Below are positions 1 through 12,211 of a stretch of 32,523 nt of DNA, in pieces. The position numbers and the translations under genes were made by a program. The DNA comes from Thoreauomyces humboldtii (lineage: Eukaryota; Chytridiomycota; Chytridiomycetes; Spizellomycetales; Powellomycetaceae). Numbering within the stretch: position 1 is the first letter of the stretch; the number at the start of each line of letters is the position of its first letter. Location of the stretch: positions 1-32,523 of the forward strand of contig JADGJA010000184.1 of NCBI GenBank assembly GCA_027596035.1, read 5' to 3'. The notes under the pieces are model-generated. The model was not told the DNA's origin and made no database searches. It saw only the letters and a list, made by a program, of their open reading frames with translations.

Positions 1-309
1 CAATCGGACTGATGCCGTAAGCAGCCAGACCGCAAGAGCCGCTACCAGGAGACCTTCCTCTTCCCGACGGTTTCTCTCGAAGCTTTTAAACCTTTGACCG
101 AGTGTCTTACCCTCCGAAGGAACATGGTGGTCTTCCTCGAATCCTTGCCTCGAGCTCCGACGCTCGAATAGAAATCTAGATGTCTCTCCGCTTTCGTTTG
201 ATCAAGTCTAGTCTGACGTTCGTGCAAAGGTAAGCACGTCCATCGTTGTTGTATTCCGTATGTACCAAACCTACGCCATTTAACTTAACTTGGCCTTCTC
301 CTCACGCAG
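1..309 (+). other. 5' leader with a probable UTR intron
   Basis: No gene is supported here. The stretch reads as the 5' leader of the WD40 gene that starts at 310. A good donor (GTAAGC) at 230 and an acceptor (CACGCAG) ending at 309 define an 80-nt intron. The acceptor lies directly against the ATG at 310. Joining the upstream sequence to 310 does not extend the protein: in the frame that continues into 310 there is an in-frame TAG at 209, and the ATG at 180 reads into a stop just after the junction. The intron is therefore most likely in the 5' UTR, and ATG 310 is the start. Confidence 0.5.
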
Positions 310-3300
310 ATGAGCAGCGAGGGGCAGCCGGTTCTGGAATTGGTCTCGGAAGACCCATTGGAGCCCACTAACTCGGTGCCGAGATCGTCGCTCAAAGAAA
401 GCGACTCTAATGCTGAGGCCAATGTCACACCTGGACTTGTGGCTCGGTCCGTTCGCTTTGCACCATTGCCAGAATCTCATAAGAGCGTCAGCAAACTTTC
501 TACGATGGATGCCGACGCGGAGGAGGAGCCGTGTCGACCGAATCACAAGGAACCCGATGCTGTTCCGGTAAAAGAAAGTGAAGAGGCACAGATCAGAAAG
601 AATCCCGTGCCGCCTCCAGTACAGCCGATCGTGGACAACGATGTCCGACTGCCGTCAACATCCACAGCCTTCCTTCCCCTTCCGACGCCACCTCGCGACG
701 GACCCCGAAGTGCATTCGCCGAGCTACTGCGACACGAGACCAGCGTTGTCTCAGACCATCGTGATCAGTCTGCCCACTTGACGACCGTGCCAGGCGAAGC
801 CGGCATATCCCATCCAAAACCGTCGACACCCGGCACACAGATCACTCCGATGTCTCTCTACACCCCAGAATCGCAGGTCGACAGCGCCTACTCCTACCTC
901 CCCCTCACACCACCGACGATCACCCGAGAACAGCTGGTCGAGTCACTCAACACGACGATGACGGGATCACCGTACTCTCGGAAGACGTCGCCTTATAACA
1001 GGGAGCCGACAGATGTGGAGGAGACGGCGTTCCCAATGCCTCCACCTGTCTCGCTCACGCCTTCGGGGCTCTTTGCGGAAGGGGATGGGGAAGGGCATGA
1101 TGAAGTGCAGCATGAGCTCGTGGCCGAGAAGGTCGCCACACCGGCGGCCGAGTTAAAGCCGGTACCACCCGTGGGTCTTTCGGATACGAACCACTTCTCG
1201 GAAGACGAAGATTTGTCTTCGAGGGAGGATCTGAATGCGCTGGATAAGGACGGTGAACGAAAGCGAGGTGAGATGACGCTACCCGGTCAAACAAGAAACG
1301 AACGATTCTGATGAAATGGATTTCTTTACCAGTGCACTCTGCCTTGCAGGCCGTCCAGACTGCTGACGGATGGGTGGAGAATGTTGCCGCACAACTTCAC
1401 GTGAATGCTGTTCGCGAGGCTGCCGAACAGCGAAGAGCGGGGTCTGCCAAAACGAACGACCTAGCACACCCTCCTCCGTCCGATATCGAGGTCGAGGTCG
1501 AAGAGACCGTGCCCAGGGTTCGGTCATCGCGAGAACTTTCCGCACGACCTAACTCAGCACGGGTGGGTCACCACCCGGGACGACAGATCACGGCCGTCGA
1601 AAAAGGACGTAGCGATAATCTGAGCGATGGCGCCTTGTTCGGACGAGCCAACAATCCAGCTCCCACTTTCCAAAAACCAGTTACACCTTCCAGCAAGCTC
1701 GGGAAAGAGGCGAATGGAGGCTCCACGAACACATTGGGAGGGGACACCAAACCCAGCAAATACCCTCCTGCGGCGGAGGACATCAACTGGATCGCCTTGA
1801 ACTTGGCCAAAGCGCGGGAGGCTCGTAAAGCAGCTGCCGAAGCGAAAGCCCAGTCCGGCGAGAAGCGCCCATCGGTCTACGCCCAATTGGGAGAGGACGC
1901 TGTGCTTAAAGCTCGAGCCGTCGGTGAATCCATCATCGATGCCGCTTCCATCTACGATCCTTCCAACAGACTATCTACCACCCGTTCCATGGTCTCGCGA
2001 CCTGCTTCATCTTCCAACCGTCAACGTCCCCCATCAGCACGAACCTCGCGCCCTCAGAGCGCCCAGCAGAAACGCACATCAGCGGATCTGTGGTACATTG
2101 TCAGACAAGCGTACCTGTCAACATCCACCACCGCCCCCTCCAATCTCCTCAAAGTGGCTCAAGCCCCGATCCCATACCCACTGACCCTCAAAACCGGTTT
2201 TCAATACCGATACGCTCTGCACCACAGACAGCAACATGTCCTTTGGGCAGGCTGTCACGTCAAGGTCCCCATCCATCACGCCGACGGTAGAGTCTCCACT
2301 GGAAAAGGAGACGGTGACGATCCTCACAAAGCCGCCGAACCACCCTCCACGACCGTCACCTCGTACACGTTCGTGACGATCGATAGGACGAGTCATGTGA
2401 CCATGTGGGACGTCGGTGCTGGTGGAACCGCCAACGTGCATAAACCGAGGGCCGTTGTCAAGTTTCCGATGGAGGTGGAGCAGATGGCGTTCATATCGAA
2501 GCTCTGCGTATATGTGGGTGTGGGTTGTGGAAGGGGGTTGAAGGTGAGGAACGGCTTGAGATGACTGAGAAATATCGACCTAGTGGATTGCTCCCTCACG
2601 CTACAGTTATGGAATGTTCTTCTCCCCTAGTTCTTCAACTCGCGGTTCGAGCTTCTTGGCGTCTGTCGCACGTTGGAACCAGTGCTATTGTGAGCTCGGG
2701 CGTTTCAAGCATCGTCCAGGACTTCTCACGACTAACTCCCTCTTTTCTCCTAAATCAAGCGTTCGATACAACAGCATCAACGGAGATCTTGTCACAGCTG
2801 GTTCCCATGATGTTTGCGTGAGTATTGAATCATCTTCTACATAAAATCTTTATCCCCAGCTGACCGACCTATATTGCAGGTTTGGTCCTTGGAGGGTACC
2901 CGACTAAGGTGAGGACGCTCCTGTGTGATGCATGGATCAACGAAACAAAATTCTGACCAGAAGTTTGCGATTTTCCAGATCCCGTCATCACATCGGTTTC
3001 AAAGTGACGCCGACGATGAAGTACACATTTGAGACGGGTCTTCCCAGCGATGAGTGGATCTCAGAGGTCTACCTGGACGACCAAAGCTGTCGAGCCTTTG
3101 CCGTGGTTGGAACAAAGATCTTGGTAACGTCTTCCGTTATTGGATACACTTATGCTCACACGAAAAGAAACGCTTGGGGCTCATATCCGATCGTGTTGAT
3201 GTTTAGGTGTACGATCATCATTACGGGACCGTTCTACCCGTCCTCCGAAACCTCTCTACCAGACATGTGAAAACGCTCATACAACATGATTTGTACCAGT

Positions 3301-6300
3301 ACACAATTATCGGATGTGCAGACGGCAGCAGTAAGTAGTTGAGCCTTTCGCCCCATTCACGGTTGGTGGCCGTATTTGCTTCTCTTCGAATGTACCCTCA
3401 TTGGTTGATCACTGGCAGTCCAGGTCCGGAACATGACCAACGCCATCATTCACGAGTTTATTGCGCACACACAAGGAGTCACAGCTCTCGCGCTCTACCC
3501 ACATGGTCATGTTTTGATCTCGGCTGCTCTGGATTCGACGCTCAGGATGTTTTGTTTGAGGACATTCAGGGAAATCTATTGGTGGGTCATGCTTGCGATG
3601 TGAACTGTCTCTTTGTACTGGGTCTAAGTATGGTTCTTTGCAGCCTACATCTTCGTGACAAACCTTTGAGCTTGTCCATCATTGACGATCAGTTGCTGTA
3701 TATCCGAGTGTCGTACGGCATACAGGTGTGGGGACTGAATCACGTTAATTCCAACTTTGCAAACATCAAGTAAGAGTATCCTATCTTGATCTGGGATCTC
3801 GTCTGTCGTCTGATCTCCTTAATCACTCATTCGTCATTTTTTTTCTGAAGCTCAAAGGTCACCAGCCTCTTCCGAGCCAAATCCCCAGGCATCCCACCAC
3901 GGCTACTTACTCGAACCGAGGATGGTGTGATGCGGCTGCTCTCTCCGGTATCCGGGAAACCAATCACGACCATGTTGCCGCTGCTGGAGACAGACTGCGT
4001 TGTCGGAATCGCGTATTGCGCAAAAATAGGTAAAAACCTGAAAAGAATCCATAACTGGGGGTCCAACTTTGATGAGCTGATTGACCACGCCTGCTCGTTG
4101 TGCATTCAGAGCGTATGTACCTGATGCTCGAGTCTAGCGAGATCTACGTGGTGGCTACGAATGCGAATCCTTGCATCGTCGTGGATATATGGAGGACGAC
4201 GGAATCTGGTACGAGAACCCTGAGCTGGTATGCAGTACTTGGGAGCGCTCACCTGAATATGTTCATGACCCCATCGTTGCGCAGCCCGCGAGGACTGCAG
4301 CCACATCGAGATCTTTGATGGTCGTTTTAGCCTGGACGATGAGGTGCCACCGGGATACGACCGAGCGACCGGGTTTGCCGTGTTGCTCGGTACCACGCGC
4401 AATGGCCAGGTCCTCGTATTTGGAAAACGAGGAGGAGTGGTCGATCGCTGTCAGGTAGACCTTGCATATATATGTTCCTGAGAGTGCAGGGCTTCCATGA
4501 CTGATGCTCATGGCGCGTTATGTGCCTCGATAGATGCACAATGCAGAAATTACACAGCTACTTTGTGATCAGAAGCAGCAGCTTCTGTTCACATGCGGAG
4601 CCGGTGAGCTTATATTCTCAAGCTGTTAATTGAGTTCGAGTTTTGGACTCACTGATGTCGTTCTTTTTTGCTCCCAACAGACGAGATGATCAAGATTAGC
4701 ACGGTAACGCCTGCCTCAGTAGCCGGGGTAGCCCTCTTGCAGATCAAAATCGCCATTAGTACGCACATGCTGCCAAAATCCATCGCGGTGTCAAAAGGAA
4801 TCATCTGCGCGTCTTCGGACGACTTCGCTGTGCAGATGTACGTTTTCGACATCGAAAAGAAAGGTTGAGGTTGATTTTACTTTCTACCTCACATCCAATG
4901 GTTTCCAAGTTTCCTGATTATCTCGGTTCTATAGATTGGCGGATGCTGCCTAGCCACAATCGAAGCGACGATCACACCGATCAGGTCATGGCCATCTGTC
5001 CCATCAGAAAGCTGGGACTTTTCGTGAGTTGCAGCAAGGATGGGACTATCAGGGTTTGGGATGCGAACAACGCTCTCGTTAGGTAAAGTTTTCCGTTCGA
5101 TTCCAGGGCACAGTGTGGATGACTGCTCACGGTTCCCCCCTTCAGAGAGATCCAGTTCCAAGAGCAGCTTTGTCATATCTGCGTTGCATCCTCCCTAGGG
5201 GACCTAGTCTTTGCGTTCCAGAATCGACTCGACATCATCACTTATCAGGATTGTAAGTATCAATGCTGAGACCCCTTCACGTGGATACTGTGGTCGAGTA
5301 GCTAAGAAACTTCTTCCCTCAGACCTCCCACCGACGTACGTTCTCGCAGCCCAGAAAATGGACTGCAAACCCGTACGACCGGAAACTCCTGTCCCGTTCG
5401 ACGACGACCGCACGAACTGGAAATCACTTCAATACCGAAATCCCAAAAAACGAACTCTCGCGGCTCAGGAGCACTGGCAACTGTTTCAGGACGTCAACCT
5501 CGTCGGCACCGAGAAGGTTCAGGATCCATCCACACCTTCCGCGCGTCTGGGTATCCATAGCAATGGTGACCGTGACCTTGACCTGGGAGACGAAGACGAA
5601 GACGATGCGGATTATTCTACCCTGATGATGAGGATAACTGCTATGGCTGTTCAAAGACAGGAGTTTATCGACGCTACGAGGAGACGTATGGATGCGGAGA
5701 TGGCGGATGTGAGGAGGCGGGAGGAAATCATGTTGGAGGAAGTGAAACATCATCTCCTCATGAAGCAGTTCCAGGGACGATCGCGGGAGACGTTCGAGGA
5801 TGGCGAGATACCGATCGATTTCCAACCGACGAGTCCGGAGCCCATACCGTCTCCACCTGTCGAGACTGCAATGGTAGTCGAGCGCGAACGGTTGCGGAAT
5901 CGAGGAGCTACCGAGAGTGGCGAGGTTGGAGGAAACGGAGAAGACGGCGGCCAGGACTCTGAAAATCCACCGGGAGGCACTTCACCGCCTTCCTTGAACG
6001 GACCGGGAGGGATGGTGCTTGCTGCCACCATTCTGGCAGAGTACTCGCGAGAGCTCGAGTCGAAGCGAATGGAAGCTGCTGCAGGCATCGAGACGGACAT
6101 TGCTCGGAACGCTGAGGCGATCGAGGGAGACGGGGACGAGACAGAAGTGGAAACTCGCCGACTTCCTCCTAGGAAGTCGGTGGCACGACCATTCAACCCC
6201 GACGGAACTCGGGTTGGTCAGGTGGCGGACGTGCAGGTGGATTGGTCGATCAACGAACGAAAGCTGAGACAAGCTAGGATCAGATCTCGGGAACTGAAAC

Positions 6301-9300
6301 GTCTCAACGCCGAGGCTGGGATGGAAGGTATAACTTGGTCGCCACTCAGAGTCCTCGCCTTAAGAACTGACATCCCTCCGCAGACCTATCCATCATCAGA
6401 GCACCATTTCGTCGAAAACTCCTCCGTCCGCCATCTGCACCTCACGCATCACCAAACCAACACCCTCCAAACGACCCAACCCCGTCCGACGCACTTAGCC
6501 TCATGCCTGCACCCCGAATCCCTGCTCCGGACGGCATCCTGCCCAACTCTTTTGTCCAACAAACCGTCTCAGATTGGAAACGCACTCACACCAGCTTTCA
6601 GATAACGGACCTATCACTCAAACCGCCCACACGATCCGATCGTCCTCGTCGCAATACAGCTCTCGAGGAAGACATTCGAAAGAAGAAAAGCGAAGACTAC
6701 AAGGCTAAGCTTAAGGTCATGATGGAGCGGATGCCAAAAGCCGAGGAACCTCCGGAAGGGGAGGAAGGTGGGGAGGTTGTTCCTGAGGAGGAGGAGCAGA
6801 TGATGGAGTTAGAAGAGGAGGCAACTCCCCGGGCGAGACTTCCTGCTGCTGCCGCTGTTAAACCTTTAGTGAAGATGTTGGCGCCGCGGGAACCTCCAAA
6901 GGTGGCGAAACGGAAGGTGGAGCTGCCGGCTGCGGTGGAGAAGTGGCTGGAGTACGACTGGTGTCCTTTGGATGAGGTATGTCTACGCGACGCAAGGAAG
7001 TGAAAGAAAACTACGGTTCTCACCTGTGCCGCTCGCGATTTTCGATTTCCAGATCCTCAATCCTGCAGACCCACCGAAACCTGGCACGGCGCCGTCCGCC
7101 ATCTCGACAGCGGCATCCAATCGTCCTGACCCATCGCGAACGCTCAAGCTTCCCAATGCGGACGCAACGACCCTTCTCCCCATCGTCCTCTCCAGCTTCC
7201 GGAACGCAAAGACCGTGAAAACTCGTACCGAGGTTGTCGAGTACATTCAATGGATCCACGACAACGAAGGGATACCCGACTTGGCCGGTGCCATGAAGGT
7301 GCTTTGCAGATACCTCATAGGACCCGACGTCGACGTGCTGGCAACAGATTTAGGGCAGGAGATCGAAGTGAGCTTTGCAATGCATGGGGCGATGTGTCAA
7401 ATACAGTGGCTCGTTAGACTGACTTGGTTCTTTTTCCGCAGTTCCGATGCAATCTGATTGAAACGATGGCAAAGCTAGCTCCAACGAATCTGGAAGTTGT
7501 TCCCAGTCTGTTAGTGCAAAGTCTTTCCCATCATGCCGAGATACGGTAAGGAAGAGGCTCTGCTTCGCTTAGCAGGAGGTGCCTTTGACTCAACAGGTGC
7601 TTACCCTTTTGGTATCTTTCAGATCCCGGGCAACTCAGTTTCTCAAAGCCCTGGGAGTTTATGCACCCGAGAACCGGTTCGTTACGAGCGCCATTCGCGG
7701 CATCGTGGGAGTAGTGAGTTCCTTCTCCGTCCTTCCTTTCCCCATGCTCGAGACTCAGCGAGAAATGAAGGCTCATAAGCCCCTCTTATAATCAGGATCT
7801 TAACGAACCAACACCCTCAGACCAGCCCACCTCATCCCGCCCAGGGTCCTCCTCCAAACTCTCAACATCTCGAGCCGGATCATCCTCGACCCACGTCCCT
7901 ATCCCCATTTCCGCGCCATTCCCAAAGGATTCGGTCATGACGGGTCCCCCACCGGACCTGCGAGTCGCTGTGACCAACTTTCTGAAAAAATCCCTTCGGA
8001 ACTACCTGATCCGCGCGACGCCAAGTCCGGAGATTCGATCCCAGTTGAAAGGTCTCAACATCCACGGGTTCGAGATCAAGGGGTCCGCGAAGGGCGGACG
8101 CGGGGACGATAGCGACGCTGGTGGTGGCGGAGCTTCCGACAGCAGCAAAGGGAAGCGAAAAGGCGGGTTGAAGAAGAACAAAGGTAGTCGTCCATCCAGC
8201 GCCGTCAGCGCCATCAGCAGCTCGGGTCGACCTCAATCCGGAAGTGGAAGTAGTCGAGGAGGTAATAGTGGTGGAGGTGGTGGTAGTGTGGGAAGGAAAA
8301 AAGTCGCATTCACGACGGATCTCGCAACTGCCGTCGAAGAACCGATCCACCTCATCGTTCCATCGTTACTCTCCGATCATGAGGATGGTGCTGGTGATGC
8401 CATTGCGGAAGCCATCGTACCACCAGCCATTGCCGTCAACGCCGTAGGATACTCATCCGGATCCGGTTATGGTTACAGTTCCGAATCGCATGGAACCCTC
8501 ACCATCCCGTCTGTGGAGTTGGACATGTCCATGTTGATGGAGAACATCACCTATCGACCTTCCATACAACCACAACCATCATCTCAACAACAACAGCAGC
8601 AAGAGGAGGGAGCAGACGCCTCCGTCGGTTCTCTCCATACCTCGTTTCGATCTCTCTTGACCAACTCCATCAAACAAACCCAATCTGCCCAACAACCGCC
8701 CAGCCCGCGCTCCCCGATCACCATCCTCCAGAACCCCACGACGCTGGACTACGTGTCAGCTCTCAACTTCTACATGCTGGACCTCCAACACCAGGAATTA
8801 CGTCTAGAACAGGAAGCCTTGGCGCGTCGACAGGCTCAACAGGAAGCGGCGCAGATTCGAGTCGTGGAGGAAGAGAAACGCAAGGTCAAGATGGAGGTTT
8901 TCGCTCGAAAGGAGAGGGAACGGATTGAGAAGATCGAGATCAAGAAACGGCAGATCATCGAACAAAAGGTGTCGAAGGGCGTCAAACCTGTCGGCAGTGG
9001 GGTTCTGGTCGACAAGAAACCAAAGCAATTGAGTGAGATGCAGACAAAGGGCGTCGGATTGACTCATAGAAGTACCTGTCACCCTTCCAGGGAGACGTTG
9101 GACTATGATCAGAGTGAGTGAAAACAAGTCATACCTTAAAGGCCCTTGTTCATTAGTTTCGACATGATCGCTGACTTCTTTATGCTGACCGTTTTCCCAG
9201 GCAAATTTCCACCGCTCTCTCCGGGTGACTATGGCTACGGACACCACCACCATCACGGACGGGGCGGAGCCCAGCAGATGCACATCGGGAAGTACAATCG

Positions 9301-9835
9301 CTCGATGCCGATGGAGCGGGTCTCCCTCCTCCCATTCGACACGCACGGAACGGGGGTTTCGACGATGGATGGTTTCACTTTGGGTAGCGTGCAAGCCAGC
9401 GACGATCACCGAAGATCCTTCCAGCAACAACGTCGTCCATCCCGAATTTTCTCAGCCTCGCGAGGTCCCACGTCCGTACCCCTTGGATCCCTGCTGTCAC
9501 CCGCTCAGCTAGCCCCCACGTGGAAGGAGTTCAGCATCGAGGATCTTACGTCCGAGATACTGGAGAGGGAGTTGATGGGTGTCGTCCCTGGTGCCGAGCT
9601 CCGATACATTAGATCAGCTGGGATCAGGCGACGCGAGGACGGAAGTGGGAGCAACATCGACCTTCTGGATTTGGATCTCGGAGGAGGGAGAGAGGGAAGA
9701 ACAAAGGGAAGGAGGGGAAGCGAGGAGGAGGACAAGAAGATGTTGTTTCGGACTCAGAGAAAGTATTTCATCCCTTCCCTGTCTTATGCCTTGGAGACAG
9801 TGGCGGCAGGACAAACCTACAACATCACGGATTGA
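310..9835 (+). CDS. giant WD40 / coiled-coil protein, WDR87/WDR97-like
   Basis: Exons: 310-1267, 1333-2543, 2631-2689, 2760-2817, 2880-2908, 2979-3123, 3207-3330, 3419-3581, 3644-3769, 3851-4029, 4110-4208, 4285-4454, 4534-4603, 4681-4863, 4935-5082, 5146-5252, 5323-6327, 6384-6976, 7053-7367, 7442-7545, 7623-7713, 7796-9113, 9201-9835. The total is 7,890 nt, or 2,629 residues. Residues 1-560 are Pro/Ser-rich and look disordered. About 560-1290 form WD40 blades, with blade-end motifs such as VTMWDV, VCVWSL and IRVWDA. A charged helical stretch lies near 1383-1432, then acidic and proline-rich linkers. A helical HEAT-like block lies near 1830-1980, and a Lys/Glu/Arg coiled coil near 2311-2380. 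The tail ends in a basic RKYFIPSLSY segment. Long WD40 proteins with this order of parts resemble the WDR87/WDR97 group linked to cilia. The gene model is strong; the family name is tentative. Intron 14 uses a weak GTTGAG donor. Confidence 0.75.
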
Positions 9836-10019
9836 CAACAATGTCTCACATTTGCATATATACCATACACACATATTTCTCTACGAAATTTAATGTACAT
9901 CCTTCACACAAATTCAAGCATGAACCTGGAAAGTCGGGAAAAGGAAGGGGAAAAGGTCAGTTTCAATTGGAACTGGCCGCAGCAAAACGATGCACATGCC
10001 CGTGTCCCGCTCTTTCAAC
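9836..10019. other. convergent 3' flanks
   Basis: This short AT-richer gap lies between the stop of the WD40 gene and the stop of the methyltransferase gene on the other strand. It can hold both 3' UTRs. I see no canonical AATAAA on either strand and no open frame with coding character. Confidence 0.5.
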
Positions 10020-10808
10020 TCACATGTGAACGGGGTAGAGTTGGGACGGAAACCCCTTCTGTATCTCTTCCTTGACAATCCTCAATCCAGCCTTCTTGAA
10101 AAGTTCCCTCAAGAGACCGGGAGGTCTCGTGACGCTGCTATCCTCCCTATCCAACTCAACGTCTGCTCTTGTGACGTTCTCCTTGACGCCGATCAATCCT
10201 CCTTCCTTCTTCAACCCCTTCCTACACCTTTGGAAGAACTGCACGAGGTGATCGTCCGTGAGATGACCGATGACCCACTGGGTCCATATGAGGTCGTATC
10301 GACCCTCTTCGGGAACAAAATCCTGCAATCCGAGAGGTATGAACCTGTCCACCCTGTCCTTGACCCGTTGGTCGCCCTGGAAGGCCAGTTTGGCCTGGTC
10401 GAGGAACTTTGGGGTCTGTTCGACGAGATCCACCTTGTCGAACACGGAGAGAAGAAAGTGTTTGGATACGCGACCGATCCCTGCACCACAGTCGCATGCC
10501 AGGGAGGTTCCGATGCGGGGTCGTGATGGACGGGTAGACGAGGTGGTGGTGGTGGTGGATGATGGAGGTTGTGGTTGCGAAGGTGATGGAGTGACGAACT
10601 CATTGACAAACTGTATGGAAGCCTTGCAGTCGATATCCGTGAGTGTTCCGAAGCCTCCAAGCATTCCTTGGACTGTGGGTTCCACGGCTCCCCAGTAGTC
10701 TGCGGCATCAGAGTACCAGGTCGGGCCGCCGATGATCGCTTCAGCCTGCTGCCGTTCTTGATCTGCAGCAGCAGCAGGGACGGGGGTGGCGTCAATGGTG
10801 TCTGGCAT
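10020..10808 (-). CDS. NTMT1: alpha-N-terminal protein methyltransferase (NTMT1/Tae1)
   Basis: A single exon encodes 262 residues. The family uses S-adenosylmethionine to methylate the alpha-amino group of proteins that start X-Pro-Lys after methionine removal, for example ribosomal proteins. Visible signatures are the SAM-binding loop CDCGAGIGR (residues 105-113), the acidic strand end VDLVE (126-130), LQDFVPEEGRYD (161-172), the family hallmark WTQWVIGHLTDD (175-186), GLIGVKENVT (204-213) and DREDSSVTR (220-228). A Ser/Thr/Pro-rich insert at about residues 74-98 separates the N-terminal helices from the Rossmann core. The open frame continues upstream to 10991 without another ATG. The ATG at 10808 gives a family-sized protein and is chosen as the start. 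It is the only intronless gene in the window. Confidence 0.93.
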   Translation of the reverse strand: MPDTIDATPVPAAAADQERQQAEAIIGGPTWYSDAADYWGAVEPTVQGMLGGFGTLTDIDCKASIQFVNEFVTPSPSQPQPPSSTTTTTSSTRPSRPRIGTSLACDCGAGIGRVSKHFLLSVFDKVDLVEQTPKFLDQAKLAFQGDQRVKDRVDRFIPLGLQDFVPEEGRYDLIWTQWVIGHLTDDHLVQFFQRCRKGLKKEGGLIGVKENVTRADVELDREDSSVTRPPGLLRELFKKAGLRIVKEEIQKGFPSQLYPVHM

Positions 10809-12211
10809 CTTCGTTCGGAGAGCGAGATGGGTCTTCGAGCGGTTTTCGTGTAGTAAAAAGAAACAGATCGTGTCCGAAAAAAAAGAAGGAAAGAGAAAAA
10901 CGAAGTGCGTGTCCGAAAGGGTCTGCCGGAGTCTGAAAGCCCGAGCAAATAAAAGGTCAAAAATATTTATTGGGTCGAAACCGGGTCTCACCAGCTAACC
11001 GGCGCACCAACGAGTCTGTCCCGTGGTGTCGCAGCTATCCAAGTGCCGCACAGCGCGCCGCATTTTCCCTGCTCTGTTCCCAGCCTGGGGCGATGTTGCG
11101 AGTCGTTGACTCCCGTCTGCCAACCCTTACAGGAAGGCAGGCTGGAGACGCTGTGCTCACGTTGGACTGCGACTGGATGCACAGCCTCGCAGTGTGTGAT
11201 TCCAGTCAGCGAGTGATCCGACGATTTCTAACGGCCACTTGGCTTACAGGCACGCGCTTCAATGCCCCGCTGGGAGAACCTTAGAAGCCTCAGGCTATTT
11301 ATACCCGGTCTTCAAGGCGTCCTGTTTTTCTTTTCTTCTGAGCGAAAAGTGGTTTGACCGCAAGCAAACAAGCCAATGATTGCTCCTCCCCCGCTCCGTT
11401 GAAGTACACTTTTCGTCCCTCCCGCACAGTACAAGGTTCCTGGTTATCGAATCGCAACAGTCTCTTTTCCGCTGAAGTGGCCTCAGGTCTCGCCCCAGCA
11501 CAAGGTTGAGATGCAGTCCAAACCTGTACTCGGGGTACCCGTGTATCGAGTGACCGGTCGAAGTCTACCTTACCTTACTATGCGCAAAACCCCTTTGTCT
11601 GGCCTTCACTTGGCCGCTAAGAGGCGGATCAACCATACACGCGGAACGGGCAATGGGGAGCACATCGCAATAGCCGAGAGGAGTGTTGCGAAACCCTTCC
11701 TAGCGGAGGGCAGAAGCAGCAACCGTGCCCTCCACTTTCGGGAAAGTTTCGGCTAACTCCAACCCCCGGCCAAGACTTTCCGTGGCCATTTCTAACTATG
11801 ACTTTCGAGATGACCCTTGTCTCGATATGACCCTTGTCCCCGGCTTTCAATTTGAGATCAATAACAGGCCAAATCTAATGTATCATCGAGCATGGTTGTT
11901 TTGTCTCGACCATACGCTCAAACGTCTTGAACTCCTCGATAATAAAGTATTTGAACGTCGTCGTCTATGATCAGAGAAAGCACGGCTCTGCAGCGCACGG
12001 AAAAGATGGGCCCCAAGGTCGTCGGTAAGGCGCTCTGATGAGAGACCGAGAGACCCGCCCATCTCTTCCGCGAAACGGCGCACCGCTCGACTCCACAACC
12101 GGCTAGAGAACTGATACTTGCACAAGGCAGTACTCGAGCCAGACGTTTATATTCTCTTCAAGTAGACAAAAGATACGGACTCTACGGCCGAATTGTACAG
12201 AAAGGGCCGAA
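10809..12211. other. 1.4-kb stretch without a convincing gene
   Basis: This holds the promoter side of the methyltransferase gene and the 3' flank of the flippase gene. An AT-rich patch near 10945-10975 may be the methyltransferase core promoter. On the plus strand there is a TATA-like TATTTATA at 11296-11303, a pyrimidine-rich tract at about 11321-11340, an 81-codon ATG frame at 11511-11756, and AATAAA at 11941. These could mark a small transcription unit. The predicted peptide resembles nothing I recognise and its composition is not persuasive. No tRNA, rRNA or snRNA fits. Confidence 0.45.
11511..11756 (+). CDS. possible 81-residue orphan ORF (doubtful)
   Basis: This ATG-initiated frame is rich in Arg and Ser and has no recognisable domain, signal peptide or membrane segment. 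The reason for listing it is its position: a TATA-like element and a pyrimidine tract lie about 170-215 bp upstream, and an AATAAA lies about 185 bp downstream. Frames of this length arise by chance in DNA of this base composition, so it may equally be non-coding spacer or part of a non-coding RNA. Confidence 0.12.
   Translation: MQSKPVLGVPVYRVTGRSLPYLTMRKTPLSGLHLAAKRRINHTRGTGNGEHIAIAERSVAKPFLAEGRSSNRALHFRESFG

Noticed and set aside
1..229. An upstream coding exon for the WD40 gene
   Set aside because: The frame that continues into 310 has a stop at 209, and the ATG at 180 reads into a stop directly after the junction.
5095..5104. tRNA B-box-like GTTCGATTCC
   Set aside because: It lies in an intron of the WD40 gene, and no A box or cloverleaf can be drawn upstream. 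A similar GGTTATCGAATC near 11441 fails for the same reason.
9990..10526. 178-codon plus-strand open frame
   Set aside because: It is a mirror of the methyltransferase coding strand. The minus-strand reading carries all the SAM motifs.
11599..11635. U2 snRNA-like stretch (GGCCTT...TTGGC...CTAAGA...GATCAA)
   Set aside because: It recalls the U2 5' end, but the normally invariant bases between the elements and the branch-pairing region do not match.
12036..12114. C/D snoRNA-like boxes (TGATGA then CTGA)
   Set aside because: No terminal stem and no internal C'/D' boxes. Such short boxes occur by chance.
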